In this document: piece after piece, positions 35,414-44,016 of the stretch
Layout of the letters: each line of letters begins with the position of its first letter
Position numbering within the stretch: the stretch's first letter is position 1
NCBI RefSeq assembly: GCF_900104675.1
Contig: NZ_LT629945.1
Span: 129,001-193,000, forward strand
DNA length: 64,000 nucleotides
Reading direction: 5' to 3'
Source: Angelakisella massiliensis
GTDB lineage: Bacteria > Bacillota > Clostridia > Oscillospirales > Ruminococcaceae
Notes under the pieces: generated by a model
The model's database searches: none
What the model was told of the DNA's origin: nothing
Seen by the model: only the letters and a program-made list of their open reading frames with translations
Program-made: the position numbers and the translations under genes

Positions 35414-35634
35414 CCAAAGGGACTCGTCCCTTTTGAATCCCGTTGTTGAGGCCATAGCGAGTGAGTTAGTCAGAGATAGTGCCTGCCGCTGTTTTGACTG
35501 GTACCTTTAGGTTTTATGGGAACGGGTGGGAGGGATGGTTTCTGTTCCTATTCCGGAAGAGGCGGTATCGCCCGCTCGCCGGTTGTCCAGATAACCTGGA
35601 CAGGTCCGGGTAAAGCCGGGCAATCCACTCGCTG
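35414..35634 (+). repeat. Dispersed intergenic repeat, right copy R2
   Basis: Same order as R1: palindrome (35414-35435, last arm slightly changed), a variable 35 bp, then the long unit. It differs by a 20-bp insertion (TTGTCCAGATAACCTGGACA region, itself a small inverted repeat) and a few substitutions. R1 and R2 form a tandem direct repeat. Confidence 0.85.
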
Positions 35635-35773
35635 ATGGGATGCGGGAATCGGCCGCCCAAGGCGGCCAAAAGGGGGCGGCGGATAAACCGCCGCCCTCCT
35701 CTTCTTGTCTGCACCAAAACTGTTTTCAAGCCGCATTACCTTTATGTCCGATCCTGCACGCGCTCAACCAATT

Positions 35774-35962
35774 TTATTTCCGTCGCTTCCAAAAACAATA
35801 AATATGTCCCAAAATCACCGCTGCGCAAAAAAGCAGCACTGCGCCGCATACTGCCATATCCACTTTTGTGAGGATTCCTCCTGTGATGTGCATCGCCAGG
35901 TAGTAAACTGTCCAGATCAGCGCCAGGACGGCAAAGCTCACCAACCATCCAAAATTTCTCAC
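35774..35962 (-). CDS. Small two-helix membrane protein
   Basis: 62 residues, probable GTG start at 35962 behind GAGGCGGGG. Two hydrophobic helices (FGWLVSFAVLALIWTVYYLAM and MAVCGAVLLFCAAVILGHIY) are separated by a short loop, ending in a basic WKRRK. No family is recognised. The overlapping frame 35742-35975 lacks this clear membrane pattern and is rejected. Confidence 0.5.
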   Translation of the reverse strand: MRNFGWLVSFAVLALIWTVYYLAMHITGGILTKVDMAVCGAVLLFCAAVILGHIYCFWKRRK

Positions 35963-36219
35963 GGCCCCGCCTCATTTCATTGTTTTGCTGATTTCAGTAT
36001 AATCCCTCCTGTTCCTTCTTTCAAGGGCGATGAAAGGTTCTTCTCCATTTCATTTTCACCTTTTCCTTTTCCGGCAGTGCTCAGCGGGCTGGAATTTCTA
36101 TCTTTTGCAAATTTCCGTTTAACAAAATATTTTTATCGAAAAACAATAAATAATAATTGACTTTCAGTAAATGCTATGATATATTAAAATCATCAAAGGC
36201 GCAAGGAGGCTTTCCCGTC

Positions 36220-36666
36220 ATGTGGAACAAACGTTATTCTGAAATTCTCTCTCTGGTCTGCAATCGCCTGATGATGGGGCTGCTGGCGTGCTGTCTGCTG
36301 TGCGGTCCCGCCCTGTGCCGGTGGTATGTGGCTATGGGGGACAAATCTCCTTCCCTCTATCCCATTCTTTTGGGCGCCCTTTATCCCTGCGTATTACTGG
36401 GGCTGGCGCTGCTGTTCTGGTTGGACCGGCTGCTGCGGAACATCCACCGGGGTGAAGTGTTCACCTCCGAAAACACCGCCTGTATGCGCCGCATCTCCTG
36501 GTGCTGTTTCGCTGTGGCTCTCCTCTGTCTGGGCTTTACGGTGCCCTACCAGCCCTTCATCTTTGTGGCGGTGGCGGCAGGGTTTGTGGGGCTGATCCTG
36601 AGGGTGATGAAAAACGTCTTTGCCCAGGCCGTGGCCATCAAAGAGGAGAATGATTTTACCATTTAA
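36220..36666 (+). CDS. DUF2975-family membrane protein
   Basis: 148 residues from the ATG at 36220 behind AAGGAGG. Four hydrophobic helices are present, with the DUF2975 landmark FWLDRLLRNIHRGEVFTSENTACMRRISWCC in the middle. Such proteins are nearly always paired with a small YozG/Xre-type regulator, and that gene follows after 16 bp. Function is unknown; the pair is thought to sense membrane state. Confidence 0.8.
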   Translation: MWNKRYSEILSLVCNRLMMGLLACCLLCGPALCRWYVAMGDKSPSLYPILLGALYPCVLLGLALLFWLDRLLRNIHRGEVFTSENTACMRRISWCCFAVALLCLGFTVPYQPFIFVAVAAGFVGLILRVMKNVFAQAVAIKEENDFTI

Positions 36667-36682
36667 GAAAGGGGGACCCACC

Positions 36683-36898
36683 GTGGCCATCCAAGTGAAC
36701 CTGGATGTGATGATGGCAAAGCGGAAAATTTCCGCCGGAGAACTGGCGGACCGTGTGGGCATTACCCCCGCCAATCTGTCCATCCTGAAAAATAACAAGG
36801 CCAAAGCCATCCGCTTCTCCACATTGGAGGCTATCTGCGAGGCTCTGGACTGTCAGCCTGGGGACATTCTGGAATATACCCCCGACACGGAAAACTAA
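36683..36898 (+). CDS. Small Xre/YozG-type helix-turn-helix regulator
   Basis: 71 residues from GTG 36683 behind AAAGGGGG. Nearly the whole protein is one helix-turn-helix domain (LDVMMAKRKISAGELADRVGITPANLSILKNNKAKAIRFSTLEAICEALDCQPGDILEY). This is the standard DNA-binding partner of DUF2975 proteins. The next gene begins 14 bp later, so the three genes probably form one operon. Confidence 0.88.
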   Translation: MAIQVNLDVMMAKRKISAGELADRVGITPANLSILKNNKAKAIRFSTLEAICEALDCQPGDILEYTPDTEN

Positions 36899-36912
36899 AA
36901 AGGAGCGTTCTT

Positions 36913-38490
36913 ATGGAACAGAATCATCTTCCGGTGGAAGCCATTCCGGCCTCCGCTTCCCTTGGTGTACCCAAAAACAGGTCTTTTCCCCCTTCCATTC
37001 CTCCTCAGCCGCTGACCGCCAAGAAAGAGGATGGCCTGCTGGCCTTGCTGGCATTCCCCTGCGGCTATCTTTATATCCGGTTCGTGCTGGGCTTTACGGG
37101 CGGTGTGGGCATCACCCTTTTCACCCTGGTATACTGCATCGTGGTACTTACCTGGTTCCGGGCGGGAGGTCATCCCATTCCCGCCAAAAGCTGGCCCTGG
37201 CTGGGTCTGACACTGCTGACATCCCTCCATTTTTCCTTGCTGTCCTCCGGTTTTGTCACCTTTCTCACCTTCTTTTTCCTTACCGGCTGCGCTGTCTGGT
37301 GGGTAGCAGTGCTTGGGGGCGTGGAGACAGGTTTTGCATGGGATGGTCTGGCAGAGCGCCTGTTCCAGCTGCCCTTCCGGAATTTTGGCTGTCAGTGGCA
37401 GGTTCTTCGTCAGAGTTCCAAGAAAAACAGTCAAAACCGCAGCCTTCTGCTGGCACTGATCACAGCGCTGCTGATGATCCCGCTGCTGCTGTATGTAGCG
37501 GAACAGTTGGCGGCGGCAGACGATACCTTCCGTCTGCTGATGGAAAAGCTGGCCCTTCTGGATGCTTCCTGGTTTGTGTGGCTGATGATCCGCCTGGTTC
37601 TGACACTGCCGGTCTCCGCCTATCTGTTCGGTTTATGGTACGGCAGCTTCCATCACCGTGGACTTCTCACCCTGACAGCGGAGGAAAAGGCCGCGCGGGA
37701 AGCTCGCCGCCGTTTCATCCCCGCCGCAGTGGCTGTCACCTCCCTTGGTATGCTCACAGCGCTGTATCTGGTGTTCTTTGGGGCACAGGCCGCAGGGCTT
37801 GTTTCCGCCATCGTCCACGGACAGCCTCAGGCTGGTTCCTGGTCTGATTACGCCCGGCAGGGATTCTTTGAACTGTGCCAGGTATCAACGCTGAATCTGG
37901 CGGCTTTGTTGGCGGCCCGGCAGCTGACCCGGGACCAGAACAGCGGTGTTATTCGTTTCCTTTGTCGTGTGCTGCCGGTGCAGACTCTGCTGCTTATTGC
38001 CACAGCACTGTGCAAAATGGTACTGTACATCCGGGCCTATGGCTTGACCCAGCTGCGGATTTATACCAGCTGGTTTATGATCCTGCTGGCTGTGGTGTTT
38101 CTGCTTGAACTGCTGAGCCTTTCGGGGAACTTCCCCTGGCAGCGGTGGCTGGCCGGATTCTTCTGCGGCTGGTTTCTGCTTCTCTCCTTCTGCAATGTGG
38201 ATGGGATCATTGCCCGGTACAACGTGGAGCTCTACCTTTCCGGCGACGGAGACAGCCTGACTCTTACTCCCCTGCTGAACACTCCTGCGGCAGCGTCTTC
38301 TCTCCTGGATGCCCGGGACCGCCTGTCTCCCGACGATTCCCGCCGGGAGGTGGTGGAAGACGCGCTGCTCCGCCTGCGGTATCATCTGGAGGTGGGGTTG
38401 GGCCCCTCCTCTCCCCCTCACTGGTACGGCCAGAATCTCCAAAGCCTCATGGCGCTGCATCTGCTCCAGGAAAAAGGACCTCCTCTTTAA
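36913..38490 (+). CDS. DUF4173-like polytopic membrane protein
   Basis: The 525-residue protein has a proline-rich cytoplasmic N-terminus (1-40) and about twelve hydrophobic helices. YARQGFFELCQVSTLNL near residue 315 matches the YxxxGFWELxxVxxxxL block that marks DUF4173/DUF4153 proteins. The C-terminal 95 residues are a soluble helical domain beginning around YNVELYLSGDG. Two-component and sporulation neighbours common for this family are absent here. Function unknown. Confidence 0.7.
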   Translation: MEQNHLPVEAIPASASLGVPKNRSFPPSIPPQPLTAKKEDGLLALLAFPCGYLYIRFVLGFTGGVGITLFTLVYCIVVLTWFRAGGHPIPAKSWPWLGLTLLTSLHFSLLSSGFVTFLTFFFLTGCAVWWVAVLGGVETGFAWDGLAERLFQLPFRNFGCQWQVLRQSSKKNSQNRSLLLALITALLMIPLLLYVAEQLAAADDTFRLLMEKLALLDASWFVWLMIRLVLTLPVSAYLFGLWYGSFHHRGLLTLTAEEKAAREARRRFIPAAVAVTSLGMLTALYLVFFGAQAAGLVSAIVHGQPQAGSWSDYARQGFFELCQVSTLNLAALLAARQLTRDQNSGVIRFLCRVLPVQTLLLIATALCKMVLYIRAYGLTQLRIYTSWFMILLAVVFLLELLSLSGNFPWQRWLAGFFCGWFLLLSFCNVDGIIARYNVELYLSGDGDSLTLTPLLNTPAAASSLLDARDRLSPDDSRREVVEDALLRLRYHLEVGLGPSSPPHWYGQNLQSLMALHLLQEKGPPL

Positions 38491-38630
38491 GGTGTGTTCC
38501 GATTCTTTCCCGTCTGAGCCTTTAAAGGGACTGTACATCCCCCAAAAGGCCGGGGAAAAGAAATATATTCTTTCATTACCTGTAGTCCATCTCCTTTGGG
38601 TTTTACACCAAAATCGGACTATCGTGTATA

Positions 38631-38678
38631 AAAAAACGGCTCCCAACGGGACTCTACATCCCGAAGGGGCCGTTTTTG
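38631..38678. terminator. Bidirectional terminator between DUF4173 gene and coaX
   Basis: AAAAACGGCTCC pairs with GGGGCCGTTTTT around an inner CGGGA/TCCCG hairpin, with A-run on one side and T-run on the other. It sits between convergent genes. Confidence 0.88.
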
Positions 38679-38703
38679 TTTCCATATTTTCCGGGGGAAA
38701 TTC

Positions 38704-39480
38704 TCAGGTATCTTCCGGCGCGTTTCTGCGGTAGATGGCGTAAAGCCCATCCAACAGCAGTGAATCATCCATCTGAATAGCGTGACGGCAGTAAGGAAGA
38801 ATCAGCTTCATCATCCCCCCGCAGGCGACGATGGTGGAGAACTCTCCCAGCTCCTGTTGGTAGCGGTCAATCATCCCATCCAGCATACTGGCGGCCCCCA
38901 ATACCACTCCGGAGCGCATACAGTCCACTGTGTTGGTTCCCACCAGCTTCACATCTCCCTCCAGGCTGATGTCCGGCAGCTGGGCGGCGTTGCGGGTCAG
39001 AGCATCCAGGGCGATCATCACTCCCGGCATAATGGAACCTCCCCGAAAGCTGCGGTTGCGGTCCACTACAGTAATTTTGGTGGCTGTCCGCAGGTCCAGA
39101 ATCAGGATCGGCGCCGGATATTTTTCCACAGCGCCCACGGCTGTAGCCACCAGATCCGCCCCCAACTGCCCGGGATTGTCGATGCGGATATTCAGGCCCG
39201 TACGCAGGCCAGGCCCCACCACCATCACCGGGATTTCATGGACAATTGTCACCGCCGCCCGGAGCACCGGGGTCAAAGGAGGCACCACAGAGGAAATGAT
39301 CCCTCCCCGCAATGCCTGACACTGTACTCCGTGAAGCAGCAGGATATCCTTAAGCAGCACGGCGTATTCCGACTCTGTCTTTCGCAGGGAGGTGCGAACA
39401 CGGGAGACAAACAACAGCCTTTCATCCTGATATACCCCCAGAATAATGTTGCTGTTGCCAATATCAATGGTGAGAACCAT
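38704..39480 (-). CDS. coaX: Type III pantothenate kinase with an altered nucleotide-site motif
   Basis: The 258-residue ASKHA-fold kinase phosphorylates pantothenate at the first step of CoA synthesis. DIGNSNIILGV (phosphate loop 1), PGQLGADLVATAVGA (catalytic-region Asp) and GGSIMPGV are as expected. In the second phosphate motif the usual D-x-G-T-A-T reads DLRTATK: codon CGG gives Arg where Gly is normal, and Lys follows the second Thr. This could change ATP binding or reflect a point mutation. The protein is full length and has no frameshift, so I keep it as a gene, probably active. The start ATG is at 39480. Confidence 0.88.
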   Translation of the reverse strand: MVLTIDIGNSNIILGVYQDERLLFVSRVRTSLRKTESEYAVLLKDILLLHGVQCQALRGGIISSVVPPLTPVLRAAVTIVHEIPVMVVGPGLRTGLNIRIDNPGQLGADLVATAVGAVEKYPAPILILDLRTATKITVVDRNRSFRGGSIMPGVMIALDALTRNAAQLPDISLEGDVKLVGTNTVDCMRSGVVLGAASMLDGMIDRYQQELGEFSTIVACGGMMKLILPYCRHAIQMDDSLLLDGLYAIYRRNAPEDT

Positions 39481-39851
39481 GAAAAACTCTCCTTCCGGGA
39501 CCGGGAGCCATATGCTTCTCCCAAATCACCTGGAAAAGCAGTATTTGGGCCATCCCTTTCTTTTGACGTTTTCATTGTAACACAGGCACCAACACCCTTC
39601 AACCAGACCTTGGACAAGGTAAAAAATTTTTCGTCAAAAACACAATATTTTCCCCTTTCCGTTCGTCTATGATAGTAGAAAATCATTTTGAGGCATCAAA
39701 TCCTGGCTTTTCCCGCACTAATGGAATGAAAGGAAAATTTCCCCATCACAGGTGATTTTGCCGGAATTTATCCGTGAAAACATATCCTGGACAAAAAATG
39801 ACGGCACTTTCCGGTACACCGACAAGCCGAAGGAAAAGGAGGAATCTGAAC

Positions 39852-40934
39852 ATGAAAAAGCGTATCCCTGCTATTTTATCCATTTTTTTGGCCATGGTAT
39901 TGGTGCTGACCTCTTGCGGAGGCAGTGGAAGCAGCAGCGACAGCATGATGAGCACCGCCCAATCCGCCGCTGTGGAAGCTCCTGCGGCAGCAGAATCCTT
40001 CCGTGGTGGAATGTATATGGCTACGGATGGAGCGGCAGATCTTGCCACAGAGGAAATGTCTCCGGAAGAAAACAGCAGTTTGGCTGATCCCCAAACGCCG
40101 GACCAGGAGCGGAAAATCATCAAAAACTGCTGGATGCAGCTGGAGACCACCACCTTTGACAGCGCCCTGAGCACCATGAATCAGCTGATTGAGGATGCGG
40201 GCGGCTATGTGGAAAGCCAAAGTGTAAGCGGACGCAGTCTGAACAATTACGGGGATTATTATGAACGTTCCGCCTCTGTTACCGCACGGGTGCCAGCTGA
40301 CAAGCTGGATGAAGTGACCACCGCCCTGGGGGATACCTTCAACATTGTTTCCCAGGAGGAATCCATTGAGGATATCACTGACAGTTACTACGACGCCCAA
40401 ACCCGCCTGGAGAATATGCAGGTTCAGGAACAGCGGCTGGTGGAGCTGCTGGCACAGGCGGAAAGTCTGGAAGATATCATCACTTTGGAAAGCGCCCTGG
40501 CGGACGTCCGCACTGAAATTGAATCCCTCACCGGCCGTCTGCGCCGGATGGACAATCAGGTGGCATATTCTACCCTGACCATGAACATCCAGGAAGTTGT
40601 GGAGCTGACACAGATTCAACAAAAGCCCAAAACCTTCGTGGAAAAATTGGGAGAATCCTTCCGCCGTTCCGAGCAGAATATCACCAGTACCCTTCAGGGA
40701 TTGATTTTCTTCCTGGTGGAGGAAGGCCCTGTCCTTCTGATCTGGGTAGCTCTCATTGCCCTGGTGGTATGGCTGATCCGTAAGCTGGTCCGCCGCCTGC
40801 AAAGAAACCGTCCCCCTCGTCAGCCCTTCTCTTTAGTTCCTCCGCCCGGAGGTCCCGGAACTCCTCCCCCCACTTCCCCCACCGTCTCTTCTCCCACCTC
40901 AAAACCGGAGAAAGAAAAGCGTTCTGACAACTGA
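39852..40934 (+). CDS. DUF4349 lipoprotein
   Basis: The 360-residue protein uses the ATG at 39852 after GGAGGAAT. A lipoprotein signal (MKKRIPAILSIFLAMVLVLTSCGGS, lipobox VLTSC) precedes a disordered segment. The DUF4349 domain follows (about 85-300): ERKIIKNCWMQLETTTFDSALSTMNQLIEDAGGYVES, ASVTARVPADKLDEV, and a coiled coil near EQRLVELLAQAESLEDIITLESALADVRTEIESL. One transmembrane helix (VLLIWVALIALVVWLIRKLV) and a proline-rich tail close it. It is therefore tethered twice to the membrane. Function unknown. Confidence 0.85.
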   Translation: MKKRIPAILSIFLAMVLVLTSCGGSGSSSDSMMSTAQSAAVEAPAAAESFRGGMYMATDGAADLATEEMSPEENSSLADPQTPDQERKIIKNCWMQLETTTFDSALSTMNQLIEDAGGYVESQSVSGRSLNNYGDYYERSASVTARVPADKLDEVTTALGDTFNIVSQEESIEDITDSYYDAQTRLENMQVQEQRLVELLAQAESLEDIITLESALADVRTEIESLTGRLRRMDNQVAYSTLTMNIQEVVELTQIQQKPKTFVEKLGESFRRSEQNITSTLQGLIFFLVEEGPVLLIWVALIALVVWLIRKLVRRLQRNRPPRQPFSLVPPPGGPGTPPPTSPTVSSPTSKPEKEKRSDN

Positions 40935-41011
40935 TCGTTTTTAGGGTGAGCTCCTCCACGGCGGCGGTGAATCATATTTTTCTCTCCCTTTGTGACTGGA
41001 GGTGCCGCTTT

Positions 41012-41446
41012 ATGACCCTGGAGCGATTGTTGGCTTACGCCATTCTGACCCACGCCGGCTTTCCCACCGGCGGACAATACCGCGCCGCCTTGGATCAGCT
41101 GATCCGTGAGCGTCCCGGAGATCCTTTGGCTGCTGAGCTGGAAATCTCCTCTGGAGATCTGACCCATTCTATCCACTTATTGGAGCAATATTTTCAGGAA
41201 AAGGGCGGTTTTTCTCTGTGGGAATTTGGCGGCTTCCTTCTTCAGGAGATGGAGGGTTTCTATGATCACCGAAAAGATCTGCGCTCCTTCAGCCGTATGG
41301 TCTGCAGGGCATGGAAACTATTGCCGGTTATTTTGCAGCAGCTCCAGCCCTTTCGATTGCTGTATTATGGATCAGAAGCTTCCCTGGGGGATGAAAACAG
41401 CTGTGAGGAATATTATCTTCAGGCGTTTCACTTTTTCCGTGATTGA
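41012..41446 (+). CDS. Hypothetical soluble protein
   Basis: The 144-residue protein uses the ATG at 41012, nine nt after GGAGG; the longer frame from 40946 is not preceded by a ribosome site. It appears helical, with no signal peptide and no recognised domain. It lies 77 bp after the DUF4349 gene and before a strong terminator, so it is probably co-transcribed. It is the last host gene before the integrative element. Confidence 0.6.
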   Translation: MTLERLLAYAILTHAGFPTGGQYRAALDQLIRERPGDPLAAELEISSGDLTHSIHLLEQYFQEKGGFSLWEFGGFLLQEMEGFYDHRKDLRSFSRMVCRAWKLLPVILQQLQPFRLLYYGSEASLGDENSCEEYYLQAFHFFRD

Positions 41447-41628
41447 CTGCCCAGGGTTCTCTTCATCGCTGAAGCTCGTGCCTGTGAAGGAACAGCCTCT
41501 CTGAGTATGCCGCTTGAATCCTCACGAAATCAGCGGTGATACCCCCTGTTTCGCGCCCCGGTGGGCGCATATCCTGATTTTTATGATTTTAATTTTGCTT
41601 TTTCAAAAAAGGTTTTTCTGCCATCTGG

Positions 41629-41666
41629 AACAGCCTCTGCCTGCCGGGCAGAGGCTGTTGTTTTTT
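41629..41666 (+). terminator. Strong intrinsic terminator, last host feature
   Basis: Near-perfect stem AACAGCCTCTGCC / GGCAGAGGCTGTT with a tight loop, followed by GTTTTTT. It closes the DUF4349 transcript. Confidence 0.9.
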
Positions 41667-41859
41667 CCCATGTTTTTTAACAAAAGTTCTACCGATTTTC
41701 TGATTATCTTTGCAAATCTCCGCAAATGCTGGAAAGGCTTGTTATATCAAGCATTTCCGGCATTTTGCGTTTCGGAAGATACCCCGCATATCATGGCATT
41801 TCGGAGCCTCACTTGGCGTTGAAAAGTAGTAAAACCGTAGTAGAAACGGCGGCTTACTA
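41667..41859. other. Candidate left end of the integrative element
   Basis: This 190-bp gene-free stretch lies between the last host terminator and the integrase stop. It contains an 18-bp imperfect inverted repeat AAATGCTGGAAAGGCTTG (41724-41741) / CAAGCATTTCCGGCATTT (41748-41765), 16 of 18 paired, and repeated GCATTT(C)CGG/GCGTTTCGGAAG/GCATTTCGGAG elements. Nearby are GTAGTAA direct and inverted copies (about 41,826-41,868). Such clustered repeats next to int are what core and arm sites of a tyrosine integrase look like. The exact junction cannot be set without the right end. Confidence 0.45.
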
Positions 41860-43053
41860 CTACGCCGCCAGCCTGTCCATCGCCGCCTTCGCAGAGGCGT
41901 AATCCGCATGAGCGTAATAGTTCAGCGTCATGGTGATATTGGAATGTCCCATGATGTACTGCAGGTCTTTGGGGTTCATCCCAGCGTGGGCGAGGCGGGT
42001 GCAGAAGGTATGGCGCATGGTATGGGGCGTGATGTTCGGCAGGGCCTCCTCTGGTTTGTGGTGCTTGTTGTACTTCCTGACAAGCCCCTGGAACATACTC
42101 TCGTAACAGGACGCCGTTTTGGGAAGGCCGCTCTGGTTGAGGAACAGGAAGTTGGTGTAGCCCCCGATATTGACCGGGGCGGCCTTGCCCCTGTTCTTCA
42201 CAGCCCGCTTCAACGCCTGGTAGACCTTCTCGCTCATGGGGATCTGCCGCGCACCCTTTTTGGTCTTGGGCTCGTCCACATAGTAGCCGAGCTCACTGTC
42301 CCGCAGGAGCTGGTGGTCCACATGGATGCAACGGTTTTCAAAATCCAGGTCCGTTGTCAATCCGCACAACTCGGAAACGCGGAGGCCGGTCCCCAGCAGA
42401 ATGATGATCTCATCACAATACTTCCGGTAGACCGGATCGCTGCCGGCGAAGGCCAGGAGGCGGTCCTCCTGATCCTGGGTCAGCGCGGCTTTTTCCTCCG
42501 TGTCATCCTCCAGGACATCGGCTATGGCGAAGTTGAACGGGTTTTTGCGGATGCAGTCATCCTCAATCGCCGTGTAGAAGGCTGCCTTCAAAGACCGTTT
42601 CCAGTTGCTGATGGTCTTGTAGGCGTAGCCCTTCTCGCTCATCCTGATGGCCCATTCCTTGGCGTCCGACAGCTTCACGCTGTCAATGCTCCGGGACCCC
42701 AGAGGGTCCTCTTTCAGAACGGACATCAGGTATTCCCGACCCTTCTCGGTGCTCCGCTTGACATTTTTCCTATGGCTGTTCTGCCGGGCGTAAAGCTGGC
42801 AGACCGTCATCTTCTTGCCGATGGTGTCGATCCCATCGTTAATGTCACGCAGGATCTCCTTCACCTTCTCACGGAGCGAAACATCGTCCCGCTTGCCCGT
42901 GGGGGTCTTGTCGGTGGGCACCAGTTTCCAGGCATACACGAATTGAGTTTTACCGCAGGCGTCCGTGTACTTGTAAGCGTATCTTCCGTCTTTTCTCTGG
43001 CTCTCTCCAGTCCTTAAAATTCGACCTTTGCTATCGCGTCTTTTCTCTGACAT
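41860..43053 (-). CDS. int: Tyrosine integrase of Tn916/Tn1549 type
   Basis: The 397-residue protein catalyses excision and insertion of the element. It has an N-terminal arm-binding domain (GRILRTGESQRKDGRYAYKYTDACGKTQFVY), a core-binding domain (about 105-190) and a catalytic domain. The active-site set is visible: Arg in GTGLRVSELCGL, Lys in PKTKKGARQIPM, HxxR in HTMRHTFCTRLAHAG, the His in GHSNITM and the nucleophile Tyr in TLNYY. It is transcribed toward the putative element end, as in this family, with xis 88 bp upstream. Confidence 0.93.
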   Translation of the reverse strand: MSEKRRDSKGRILRTGESQRKDGRYAYKYTDACGKTQFVYAWKLVPTDKTPTGKRDDVSLREKVKEILRDINDGIDTIGKKMTVCQLYARQNSHRKNVKRSTEKGREYLMSVLKEDPLGSRSIDSVKLSDAKEWAIRMSEKGYAYKTISNWKRSLKAAFYTAIEDDCIRKNPFNFAIADVLEDDTEEKAALTQDQEDRLLAFAGSDPVYRKYCDEIIILLGTGLRVSELCGLTTDLDFENRCIHVDHQLLRDSELGYYVDEPKTKKGARQIPMSEKVYQALKRAVKNRGKAAPVNIGGYTNFLFLNQSGLPKTASCYESMFQGLVRKYNKHHKPEEALPNITPHTMRHTFCTRLAHAGMNPKDLQYIMGHSNITMTLNYYAHADYASAKAAMDRLAA

Positions 43054-43141
43054 GATGGTAAGCTCCCTTCCATCGCTGGAATGAGCCTCGATACGCTACA
43101 CATATTATAACGCGCCCAGGGCCCATTGTCAGCCGGCCTCG

Positions 43142-43345
43142 TCAAATAACCTCCAGTTCGTCGATGACTTTCTCAAACTGCTTTCGTTTGATCTGGAGGC
43201 GGTTGCCGTTCATAATGAGCCAGTTTGCGTCAGGGTTTTCCTCGGCTAACCTGCGGAGCTTCTTTTCCCCAATACGGAAATATCTGGACGCCTCCTCGAT
43301 GGAGAGCGTGTATTTTTGCCAGATAGGAATATCGTTCGTGTTCAA
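43142..43345 (-). CDS. xis: Excisionase of Tn916 Xis type
   Basis: 67 residues. I choose the TTG at 43345 eight nt after AGGAGG; GTG at 43354 and TTG at 43351 are in frame but overlap the ribosome site. The sequence [58 protein letters not shown] is the winged-helix excisionase fold. It binds arm sites and directs Int toward excision. It lies directly upstream of int on the same strand. Confidence 0.9.
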   Translation of the reverse strand: MNTNDIPIWQKYTLSIEEASRYFRIGEKKLRRLAEENPDANWLIMNGNRLQIKRKQFEKVIDELEVI

Positions 43346-43359
43346 ATACAACACCTCCT

Positions 43360-43773
43360 AAAAATTTGCGCGTCCCCTTTCAGAGGACGGTGTTGCAAAA
43401 AATAAGAGGCAGAAAACGGATGGCTGCTGGCACAGCTCCACGGGAATTTCACCCCGGCCCATGCTGATGGGTGCGGCGCACGATGCTTTGTGGGCGTCCA
43501 ATGCGCGAGTCTCATTATCCTGTCTGTGCATCCTCGCCCACAGGCTGCCACACCTGTTTAGCGGCCTGGTTTTGTCGCTCACCTGTTTGGTAGGGGTCCC
43601 GTCCTGCGGACTTGCAACAGGGTCTTGGCGCACCGGCCGACCGGCTCCACACAGACAGATCGTATCCGTCTGCCTTATGCTGCGCCGGAGGCCTCCCGCC
43701 GGGCTTTCTTTGTCAAGGAGCGATACAGGGCACCACATGGAAAGGGGGGAAACACGCAGCGCCCGGCCCTGAA
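43360..43773. other. GC-rich spacer between xis and the HTH gene, no gene found
   Basis: 410 bp with no supported coding region. Several open frames overlap on both strands but none has a ribosome site or a family pattern. The GC content is high, and CCGGCCGACCGG-like and CCGGAGGCCTCCCGCCGG-like inverted elements are visible. This could be a long structured leader of xis-int or a small RNA; I cannot say which. Confidence 0.4.
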
Positions 43774-44016
43774 TCAGCTCAGGTCAAAATTCAGGATGGA
43801 GATAATCAGCTTCGTTTCCAGCCGCCTGCGCATATCTTCATCCACCAAGGAGTGAGGAAAGCCGTTTTTGTCATAGCTTGTCCTCATGGACAGCGCAGCA
43901 ATATAGCCGGAATAGTGCTGGATCACCCGGTTTACCGCTTCGGGATTGCCTCCGACAGCGGCAGCGATCACCGGATAAGGGATCAGTGACGCCCGCATAT
44001 TCGCAGATTTAGTCAT
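43774..44016 (-). CDS. Helix-turn-helix protein of conjugative-element type (Tn916 Orf8-like)
   Basis: About 80 residues from the ATG at 44016 (GGAGG eight nt upstream). The pattern SLIPYPVIAAAVGGNPEAVNRVIQHYSGYIAALSMR...DEDMRRRLETKLIISI is the small HTH_16-type protein always found beside a sigma-like gene in Tn916-family elements. It overlaps that gene's end by 8 bp. It probably controls excision/transfer functions with its partner. Confidence 0.85.
   Translation of the reverse strand: MTKSANMRASLIPYPVIAAAVGGNPEAVNRVIQHYSGYIAALSMRTSYDKNGFPHSLVDEDMRRRLETKLIISILNFDLS

Noticed and set aside
41514-41822. 102-codon plus-strand frame at the element boundary
   Set aside because: It crosses a strong intrinsic terminator and the candidate attachment region; no ribosome site.
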